This document shows positions 7,098 through 11,893 of a stretch of 11,893 nucleotides of DNA, piece after piece. The notes below the pieces were generated by a model that was not told where the DNA came from, searched no databases, and saw only the letters and a list, made by a program, of their open reading frames with translations. The stretch comes from JBDRNO01 sp043811005 (GTDB lineage: Bacteria; Bacteroidota; Bacteroidia; NORP154): contig JBDRNO010000087.1 in assembly GCA_043811005.1 (NCBI GenBank), positions 1 to 11,893 on the forward strand, in the 5' to 3' direction. Numbering within the stretch: the first letter of the stretch is position 1; every line of letters begins with the position of its first letter. The position numbers were made by a program, and so were the translations under genes.

Positions 7098-7649
7098 ATG
7101 TATCCGTCCAAAGATTGGCTTAATAAAAGTGAATACAAAGTAAAGCAGATATTAGAAGAAGTTGGCGAAGCTATGCCACTAACTTTTCCTATACCAATCT
7201 TAAAAGTAATCCGGCAATACATACCCAATGTACAGTTCCTTAGATCTATGAACCGAGAGATAAACGATGCTATTTCTGCCTGTGCTACTCACGATATGAT
7301 TAACGGTTGGATAGTCGTTCTTAATGGCCACGAATCTCCAAAAAGACAGAGATTTTCTGCCGCTCATGAATTTGGCCACATGGTTTTAATGCCAAATCCA
7401 ACCGATATAGTTTATTGTGGCAAGGGTAATGACTGGGAAGAAAAACTATGTGATATTTTCGCCGGAAAACTTTTAATGCCCAGTGAGATGATCTTCCAGT
7501 ATTATAATAATCTACCTTCTGAACCATTTCTTGAAGAAGTGGCGACCGCCTTTCAAGTAAGCCCGCAAGTGGCATATATTAGATTAACCAATAGCAATCT
7601 GCCCTTCAAAGTTTTATATGATTATTCTTTTGTAGCTAGGAGTGCTTAA
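7098..7649 (+). CDS. ImmA/IrrE-family metallo-endopeptidase
   Basis: This 183-residue protein has the zinc motif H90-E-F-G-H94 within F-S-A-A-H-E-F-G-H-M-V-L. A downstream segment, E-E-K-L-C-D-I-F-A-G-K-L-L-M-P, supplies the likely third ligand (Glu115). This is the standard layout of the ImmA/IrrE family, whose members cut XRE repressors in response to damage or cell signals. It lies 21 nt after the XRE gene in the same transcript, so that repressor is the probable substrate. No zinc ligand is missing. The length is close to that of known family members. There is no obvious Shine-Dalgarno before ATG 7098; the next in-frame ATG is residue 26, so the long start is preferred because it keeps the N-terminal helix. 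Confidence 0.9.
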   Translation: MYPSKDWLNKSEYKVKQILEEVGEAMPLTFPIPILKVIRQYIPNVQFLRSMNREINDAISACATHDMINGWIVVLNGHESPKRQRFSAAHEFGHMVLMPNPTDIVYCGKGNDWEEKLCDIFAGKLLMPSEMIFQYYNNLPSEPFLEEVATAFQVSPQVAYIRLTNSNLPFKVLYDYSFVARSA

Positions 7650-7666
7650 AAAAATTTACCCTTCAA

Positions 7667-7682
7667 GTTTACTATAGTAAAC
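7667..7682. promoter_or_regulatory. Operator palindrome O2, upstream of the HTH/zinc-ribbon gene
   Basis: GTTTACTATAGTAAAC is a perfect 16-bp palindrome with the same GTTTAC/GTAAAC arms and 4-bp centre as the site at 6715-6730. It contains TATAGT, a plausible -10 hexamer, so binding would block the promoter directly. It lies 24 nt before the start of the HTH/zinc-ribbon gene. Confidence 0.85.
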
Positions 7683-7706
7683 ACTGAATGGGGAGATGCC
7701 TATGAA

Positions 7707-8111
7707 ATGGCTAATAAATACAATATCCACCTAATTAAGTCTCGTAGAAGTTATTCCATAAAAGACATGACCACACTCTTTAATATAGACCGAAAAACTT
7801 GCTCACGTTGGATTGAATATAAGGGATTAAAAGTGATGGAAATGATAGTTAATCCCCCATTGGTCATGGGATCAGATTTGAAAGAGTTTATTCAGAAACA
7901 ACGGGCAACAAGGAGGATCCGTTTGGCAGAAGGCGAGTATTACTGCCTCAAATGCCATAAATCGGTTAAGGCAAAAGTAGGAAGTGAAAAAACCATAAAA
8001 ACAGATAAAAAGATAGGTAAAAATAATTCAGATCAATATAAAAAAATAGGCAATTGCGAAGTATGTGGCACACGGGTCAATAGATTTTTAGGTGTATGCC
8101 AGCAAGACTAA
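7707..8111 (+). CDS. Helix-turn-helix and zinc-ribbon protein linked to the tyrosine recombinase
   Basis: This 134-residue protein has an N-terminal helix-turn-helix (about 16-36, S-I-K-D-M-T-T-L-F-N-I-D-R-K-T-C-S-R-W-I) and a C-terminal zinc ribbon with C80-x2-C83 and C117-x2-C120. I recall a family with the same plan (R-S-Y-T-V-x-E-x-A, then an Y-C-x-x-C ribbon) encoded directly before site-specific integrases in other bacteria; here too the next gene is such an integrase. It may be an accessory DNA-binding or directionality protein for that recombinase. Its own promoter overlaps the O2 palindrome. GGGGAG at 7690-7695 lies 11 nt before ATG 7707. Two ATGs just upstream (7696, 7702) open only a short frame. 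The function is inferred from position and domains. Confidence 0.7.
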   Translation: MANKYNIHLIKSRRSYSIKDMTTLFNIDRKTCSRWIEYKGLKVMEMIVNPPLVMGSDLKEFIQKQRATRRIRLAEGEYYCLKCHKSVKAKVGSEKTIKTDKKIGKNNSDQYKKIGNCEVCGTRVNRFLGVCQQD

Positions 8112-8175
8112 TAGCGTTATTTATGGCTACTCGTAAATGTCCCATCTAATGTAATTAGCTAATCAAAAGTAAAAT

Positions 8176-9285
8176 ATGGCTTCTATGGTTTATAAAAACG
8201 AAATAGTTAAAAGAAAGTTTTTTGGATACCTTAGAGAATCTAAAGGATTTTCTGAAAAGACAATTGGGTGCTACGAGGGGGCAATTTTGCGTTGGCAAGA
8301 TTTCTCGAATAACGCAGACTTTGCCGTTTTTAATAAAACGAGGGCAGGGCAATTCAAAGAATGGTTAAGAGCCAGAAAGAAAGTTAAATTGCCTGAAAGT
8401 ATTGGTTTATCTTATTGCTACGATACTTTGCGATTTTTGAAAACTTTCTTTGGCTGGTTATCTAAACAGGCAGGCTACAAACGAAAAATAGACCCGATGG
8501 CCATTGAATATCTAAACTTACCAAAAGCTGACGCTAGAATTGCTACACAGCCAAGAAAGAAGGAAATCCCGAGTTTGGAAGAGGTTAAAGCCGTAATTGA
8601 AAGCATAAAAGGCAAATCGGAAGCTGAGATAAGAGATAAGGCTATGATTTCCCTAATGTTTCTAACCGGAGCAAGAATTTCAGCAATTAAAACGCTCCGT
8701 ATGAAATGTCTCGATAGAGAGAAATTGATTATCTATCAAGACCCAACATTTGGAGTGGAGACAAAATTTTCAAAAAGGATTGTTACTCCACTGGTTTCAC
8801 CTTCATATGAAGACCCGCTGAAATATTTCCTTGAGTGGTTCGATTATTTGGAAAAACAAAAAAAGTTTGAACCAAATGATCCGTTGTTCCCGGCTACCAA
8901 AATTGAAAACGGGAAGGAGAATTTAAGTTATTACAACACTGGAGAAGTTAAGCCGATTTTTTGGAAAAGTTCTTCATCCCCAAGAAGAATATTTGAAAAA
9001 CGATTTGAGCAGGCAGGAGTGAGGCCTTATCATCCGCATACTTTAAGACATTTATTTATTGAAAGAATGACAAAACTACCCCTAACCGAAGAGCAAAAAA
9101 AGGCTATTAGCCAGAGTCTAGGACACGAAAATGTTGGAACTACTTTTGGTTCTTATGGTTACGGCAGTATTGATGAAGAGCGACAGATAGACATCATAAG
9201 AAATATAGATTTTACCGGAAAGAAAAACGAGGACACAGACCTCCTTAAAAAAATTAAGGAGCTTATTCAATCTAAACAACCATAA
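8176..9285 (+). CDS. Tyrosine recombinase / site-specific integrase
   Basis: This 369-residue integrase has an N-terminal SAM-like core-binding domain (about 10-100) and a catalytic domain (about 130-345). The catalytic set is complete: Arg167 in T-G-A-R-I-S-A, His288 and Arg291 in H-T-L-R-H, His317 in L-G-H-E-N-V, and nucleophile Tyr327 in T-T-F-G-S-Y-G. A lysine near 197-200 probably completes it. The ten-residue His-to-Tyr spacing and the S-Y-G ending match the integrase group that travels with HTH/zinc-ribbon genes like the one upstream. ATG 8176 or 8185 could be the start; neither has a clear Shine-Dalgarno. Its stop overlaps the next start by one base (TAATG). The ychF insertion is best explained by the serine recombinase, so the target of this enzyme is unknown. 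Confidence 0.93.
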   Translation: MASMVYKNEIVKRKFFGYLRESKGFSEKTIGCYEGAILRWQDFSNNADFAVFNKTRAGQFKEWLRARKKVKLPESIGLSYCYDTLRFLKTFFGWLSKQAGYKRKIDPMAIEYLNLPKADARIATQPRKKEIPSLEEVKAVIESIKGKSEAEIRDKAMISLMFLTGARISAIKTLRMKCLDREKLIIYQDPTFGVETKFSKRIVTPLVSPSYEDPLKYFLEWFDYLEKQKKFEPNDPLFPATKIENGKENLSYYNTGEVKPIFWKSSSSPRRIFEKRFEQAGVRPYHPHTLRHLFIERMTKLPLTEEQKKAISQSLGHENVGTTFGSYGYGSIDEERQIDIIRNIDFTGKKNEDTDLLKKIKELIQSKQP

Positions 9286-9497
9286 TGCAGTTAACTCCCC
9301 TTTCTTCAGAACAGGTTAGATATAAAGTTAGACAGAGTATCCGTAGGGCCATAAAAGCACCAATGCTCTATCTAGTACCGGATCTAGTTTATCAAACCGC
9401 AAGCAGTGAATTAGGAGATTTTCAAAATAAAATTGATAAGGCTTTTGATTTATTGTTTGAAACTGTAGTTAAAACGGATGTGCATAAACTCAATTGA
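9285..9497 (+). CDS. Small protein of unknown function, coupled to the integrase
   Basis: This 70-residue protein begins inside the stop codon of the integrase (TAATG), so its translation is probably coupled. It is basic in the first half (R-Y-K-V-R-Q-S-I-R-R-A-I-K) and acidic and hydrophobic in the second (N-K-I-D-K-A-F-D-L-L-F-E-T-V-V), and reads as mostly helical. It has no signal peptide, membrane segment or cysteine. The overlap and coding-like composition argue that it is real. I do not recognise the family; an accessory protein for the recombinase is only a guess. The promoter for the following gene begins at its stop codon. Confidence 0.6.
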   Translation: MQLTPLSSEQVRYKVRQSIRRAIKAPMLYLVPDLVYQTASSELGDFQNKIDKAFDLLFETVVKTDVHKLN

Positions 9498-9523
9498 CAC
9501 CTATGAACAATTAGGAGTATGAT
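9494..9523 (+). promoter_or_regulatory. Sigma-70-type promoter for the excisionase-recombinase operon
   Basis: TTGACA (9494-9499) and TATGAT (9518-9523) are separated by 18 nt. This is a perfect -35 and a one-mismatch -10. Transcription would begin about 7 nt after the -10, at or near the start codon at 9530, which predicts a leaderless message. An AGGAG at 9513-9517 is 12 nt before that ATG and could act as a ribosome site only for transcripts that start further upstream. Confidence 0.8.
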
Positions 9524-9529
9524 ACAAAT

Positions 9530-9715
9530 ATGCAATTTCTTACTAAAGACGAGGTGGCAAAATACTTTAGGGTTCATCCCCGCACTATAGAGCGGTGGTT
9601 AAAGAGTGGCGAGCTAGTGGGACATAAATTGGGTAAGGGTAAAACATCTCTATGGCGTATTCCTGAAACTGAAGTTAAAAAGTTCTTAGAAAAAAATAAG
9701 GGTAACAAAAAGTAA
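9530..9715 (+). CDS. Excisionase-like helix-turn-helix DNA-binding protein
   Basis: This 61-residue protein is a single MerR/Xis-type winged helix: L-T-K-D-E-V-A-K-Y-F-R-V-H-P-R-T-I-E-R-W-L-K-S-G-E-L, then a basic wing and I-P-E-T-E-V-K-K-F-L. Proteins of this HTH_17 type serve as excisionases or transcription factors. Its TAA is followed directly by the ATG of the large serine recombinase with no gap, so the two are translated together. It is the best candidate for the directionality factor that turns the recombinase from integration to excision. A strong promoter lies immediately upstream and no operator palindrome is seen there, so it may be expressed even when the XRE repressor is active. 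Confidence 0.82.
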   Translation: MQFLTKDEVAKYFRVHPRTIERWLKSGELVGHKLGKGKTSLWRIPETEVKKFLEKNKGNKK

Positions 9716-11425
9716 ATGACGGAAGAAACTCAAAAACCAACTAAACTGATTGCGGTCTATGGCCGAGTCTCGACTTCAAATCAAGAAAATGAAGGAACTA
9801 TTGAAACACAACTTTCTGCCGTTCGAGAGTTCGCTCAAAAAAATCGCTATACCGTTGCTCAAGAATATCTTGATGAAGGTTGGAGTGGAGATAGTATCGT
9901 AAGGCCAGCCCTTGATCAACTTCGTATGGATGCAAAGAAAAAAATCTGGGATGCGGTTTTAATGTATGATCCCGACCGGTTAGCTCGTAGATATTCTTAT
10001 CAGGAGTTAGTTGCGGATGAGCTACGAGAAGCTGGCATTGAATTAATTTTTGTTACCGTATCTGCTCCTAAAAATCCCGAAGATAAAATCCTGCATGGAG
10101 TAAGGGGCTTATTTGCTGAATATGAAAGAGCAAAAATATCAGAGCGTTTCCGTCTAGGTAAACTCCGTAAGGTTAAAGAGGGTCATATTCTTACTACTGA
10201 AGCCCCATATGGTTACACTTACATCCGTGGGGACAGAGAAAGAAGAGTTCACGGCTATTATGTAATAAATGAAGAGGAGGCTAAGGTTGTCAAAATGATA
10301 TTCAGCTGGATCGCTGATGAGGGTATGGCTATAAGAGAAATCGTTAGGCAACTGCAAAAATTGGGTATTCGACCACGCAAGAGCAAACGAGGTGTTTGGA
10401 ATACAAGCTCCTTACATAACATGCTTCGGAATAAGACTTATATTGGCGAAGGTCATTGGGGCAGTTCCTATGCTGTCGTCCCCAAAAAACCGATCAAGAT
10501 AGAGAAGTATAAGAAAACGAGAAAGAGTAGCCGAAGGATGAAACCCGAAGAAGAATGGATTGCCTCTAAAATCCCCGTTCCGGCAATTTTGAGCAGAGAT
10601 TTATTTGAACGAGTTCGAACTCAACTGAAAAAGAACTCTACACTTTGTCCCCGAAATAGAAAGTATGAGTATCTTTTAAGCGGTAAGATATTCTGTGATT
10701 GTGGCCGAACAAGAAGCGGGGCTGGGCCTCAACATGGTAAACATCTCTATTATCGTTGCAATGACAGGATTTACTGTTTTCCCCTGCCTCGTACCTGCAT
10801 GGACAAGGGTATAAACGCACAAGTTGCCGATAAAATGGTCTGGGATAAAATCTCGGATTTAATGAGCTCGCCCGATTTAATGTTCTCCCAAGCTAACCGT
10901 TGGATGAATGAAAGACGAGATAAAATAAAATCATCAATTGGTGATACAAAAACAGTAGAAAAAGAGGTTGTAAAACTGAAAGAACAAGAGGAACGTTTTA
11001 ATAAAGCCTACGGAGCCGGATTATTTACCATAGAAAAATTAAAAGAGTATACAGTCCCCATAAGGGATCGGCTCATCTTATTAGAATCACAAATAGCCAA
11101 AGCCGAACAAGAAGAAAACCAGATAAACGGTTCGGCCGTTCCTACTAAAAATGAAATTAGATTATTCGCCAAAGAAGCCACAAAAGCTCTTGCGAAGTTG
11201 AACTTTGAGACAAAAAGAGCGATAATTACTCACGTTTTAGATAAAGTTATTGGCTCGCAACAAAGACTAGAAGTGCATGGTTACCTGCCAATAACAACAA
11301 ATCATGTCATGTTCAAAACTAGCAATCGGCATTGTTGGTCTCCCCAATGTTGGCAAATCAACGCTTTTCAAGGCGTTGACAAACAAACAGGTGGATATTC
11401 AGAATTATCCTTTTACGACCATTGA
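9716..11425 (+). CDS. Large serine recombinase, the integrase of the element
   Basis: This 569-residue enzyme has a resolvase catalytic domain (about 11-155) with V-Y-G-R-V-S-T-S-N-Q holding nucleophile Ser19 and Arg17, and D-P-D-R-L-A-R-R at 85-92. A recombinase domain (about 165-300) and a zinc ribbon (C327-x-C329, C348, C361) follow, then a coiled coil (about 395-470) of the kind that controls integration direction. It breaks and rejoins DNA through a Ser-linked intermediate. Codons up to 540 (Cys, 11333-11335) are element DNA. Codons 541-569 are host ychF read in another frame, giving an unusual W-S-P-Q-C-W-Q tail. In the circular form the frame would run into 222-326 instead. The start abuts the excisionase-like gene. 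This enzyme best explains the ychF insertion because its gene crosses the junction. Confidence 0.93.
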   Translation: MTEETQKPTKLIAVYGRVSTSNQENEGTIETQLSAVREFAQKNRYTVAQEYLDEGWSGDSIVRPALDQLRMDAKKKIWDAVLMYDPDRLARRYSYQELVADELREAGIELIFVTVSAPKNPEDKILHGVRGLFAEYERAKISERFRLGKLRKVKEGHILTTEAPYGYTYIRGDRERRVHGYYVINEEEAKVVKMIFSWIADEGMAIREIVRQLQKLGIRPRKSKRGVWNTSSLHNMLRNKTYIGEGHWGSSYAVVPKKPIKIEKYKKTRKSSRRMKPEEEWIASKIPVPAILSRDLFERVRTQLKKNSTLCPRNRKYEYLLSGKIFCDCGRTRSGAGPQHGKHLYYRCNDRIYCFPLPRTCMDKGINAQVADKMVWDKISDLMSSPDLMFSQANRWMNERRDKIKSSIGDTKTVEKEVVKLKEQEERFNKAYGAGLFTIEKLKEYTVPIRDRLILLESQIAKAEQEENQINGSAVPTKNEIRLFAKEATKALAKLNFETKRAIITHVLDKVIGSQQRLEVHGYLPITTNHVMFKTSNRHCWSPQCWQINAFQGVDKQTGGYSELSFYDH

Positions 11426-11893
11426 TCCGAATGTGGGCGTGGTTGCCGTTCCCGACGAGAGAGTTGACGCTTTGGCCTTGATGTCCGATTCCAAGAAAAA
11501 AATATATACCACGATAGAATTTATTGATATCGCCGGGCTGGTCAAGGGCGCGGCGCAGGGCGAAGGGCTTGGAAACAAGTTTTTGGCCAATATCCGCGAG
11601 GTGGATGCCATCGCTCATGTCGTCCGGGTTTTTGAGGATAAAAATATAACTCATGTTCACAGTAAAATTGACCCCGCAAACGACATTGAGGTCGTCCAAA
11701 CCGAACTTGAACTGGCCGACCTGCAGACAAAAGAGAAAAGGGCTAAAGATAAAAAAGACAAGGATCTGCCGCCCTTGGATCTGCTCACCGACAAGAAGGT
11801 CATCTTTGTATTAAATGCATCGGAGATGCAATTAGCCGCCGGATGGCAGCCCTCCTTCGTTAAAACTTCCCCCTTCGCCAAGGCTTCGGGGGA
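11304..11893 (+). CDS. ychF: Ribosome-associated ATPase YchF (OLA1 family), 5' part with element-derived start
   Basis: The gene runs off the window after 196 codons. It shows the P-loop G-L-P-N-V-G-K-S-T (12-20), the conserved N-Y-P-F-T-T-I-D-P-N-V-G segment (34-45), D75-I-A-G-L-V-K-G-A (G3), G-E-G-L-G-N-K-F-L, and N-A-S-E (171-174) in place of NKxD, as expected for this ATP-binding Obg relative. The first eleven residues (M-S-C-S-K-L-A-I-G-I-V) come from the inserted element and replace the host start M-A-L-S-I-G-I-V. The helical segment between G3 and G4 is short (about 25 residues after A-D-L-Q) compared with the usual long coiled coil. A palindromic repeat follows N-A-S-E. The 5' end overlaps the recombinase gene by 122 nt in another frame, and no Shine-Dalgarno is visible. 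Confidence 0.92.
   Translation, partial: MSCSKLAIGIVGLPNVGKSTLFKALTNKQVDIQNYPFTTIDPNVGVVAVPDERVDALALMSDSKKKIYTTIEFIDIAGLVKGAAQGEGLGNKFLANIREVDAIAHVVRVFEDKNITHVHSKIDPANDIEVVQTELELADLQTKEKRAKDKKDKDLPPLDLLTDKKVIFVLNASEMQLAAGWQPSFVKTSPFAKASG
11328..11335 (+). other. Right attachment junction (attR core)
   Basis: GGCATTGT is the counterpart of GGTATCGT at 214-221. Upstream is element DNA, which supplies a new ychF start (ATG 11304); downstream, T-GGT-CTC-CCC continues the host gene. The core is read in two frames at once: as ychF codons 9-11 and as part of recombinase codons 538-540. Confidence 0.7.
11850..11893 (+). repeat. Palindromic coding repeat (F-A-K-A-S type) inside ychF
   Basis: After N-A-S-E the protein reads P-S-F-V-K-T-S-P-F-A-K-A-S-G, which does not belong to the YchF fold. 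The DNA forms an inverted repeat: CCCCC (11869-11873) and GGGGG (11887-11891) around GCC-AA-GGC. From memory, F-A-K-A-(S/T) peptides of this kind recur in many unrelated CPR proteins and reflect a dispersed palindromic repeat. The repeat is cut by the window end. Confidence 0.6.

Larger units (their letters stand above)
220..11335. mobile_element. Integrated serine-recombinase element, about 11.1 kb, inserted in codons 5-8 of ychF
   Basis: The ends are set by the split ychF gene. The left junction is in the ATT GGT ATC GT codons at 211-221; the right junction is in ATC GGC ATT GT at 11325-11335. Both encode I-G-I-V with different third bases, so the crossover is in one of the shared dinucleotides (GG, AT or GT). 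The coordinates given assume the last, GT. Joining 199-221 to 11336 onward restores an uninterrupted ychF start. The element carries a large serine recombinase at its right end, the usual place for one next to its attachment site, plus an excisionase-like protein, a tyrosine recombinase, an XRE/ImmA switch and a cohesin-dockerin protease cargo. No conjugation, capsid or relaxase gene is visible, so transfer between cells would need help or another route. Confidence 0.82.

Noticed and set aside
11358..11881. Several - strand frames over ychF
   Set aside because: The + strand encodes a clear YchF with P-loop, G3 and G4 motifs; the antisense frames show no family features.
1..11893. CRISPR array, tRNA or rRNA genes
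   Set aside because: No regularly spaced direct repeats and no cloverleaf or rRNA-like sequence were seen on either strand; insertion is into a protein gene, not a tRNA.

Overview
The window looks like a Candidate Phyla Radiation (Patescibacteria, probably Parcubacteria-like) genome. The grounds are low GC, compact genes, few clear Shine-Dalgarno sites, a CPR-style palindromic coding repeat in the last bases, and protein families I associate with that group. TGA acts as a stop (murC, recombinase), so the TGA-as-glycine code of Gracilibacteria does not apply. The lineage call is inference.

Layout: the 3' end of murC (2-163) and the 5' part of ychF (11304-11893, running off the window) are host genes on the + strand. 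Everything between them reads as one complete integrated element of about 11.1 kb. Its ends can be placed to a few bases. Only 35 nt after murC lies a severed ychF start: ATG at 199, codons for M-A-L-S-I-G-I-V, then a stop. At the other end, ychF resumes as M-S-C-S-K-L-A-I-G-I-V-G-L-P-N-V-G-K-S-T, with a replacement 5' end supplied by the element. The crossover lies in the I-G-I-V codons (214-221 against 11328-11335). Murein ligase and YchF genes were therefore neighbours before insertion.

Inside the element, the left half is cargo on the - strand. A 1642-residue secreted subtilisin-like protease (1239-6167) carries an inserted beta domain, Ig-like repeats and a C-terminal dockerin. It is followed by a 270-residue cohesin-domain protein with a C-terminal membrane anchor (402-1214) and a terminator. 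The pair reads as a self-contained cell-surface docking system: the anchored cohesin should hold the secreted protease on the cell by its dockerin.

A 570-bp non-coding stretch (6168-6737) separates the cargo from a + strand control and mobility module. It holds an XRE repressor and an ImmA/IrrE metalloprotease, as in the ICEBs1 ImmR/ImmA switch. An HTH/zinc-ribbon protein, a tyrosine recombinase and a small unknown protein follow. The module ends with an excisionase-like HTH protein and a large serine recombinase. Two matching 16-bp palindromes (GTTTAC-N4-GTAAAC) sit in front of the XRE gene and the HTH/zinc-ribbon gene, which suggests one repressor controls both. A near-consensus promoter lies just ahead of the excisionase-like gene.

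The serine recombinase gene runs through the right junction. Its last 29 codons are host ychF sequence read in another frame. In the excised circle the same gene would run into the left end of the element and finish with a different 34-residue tail.
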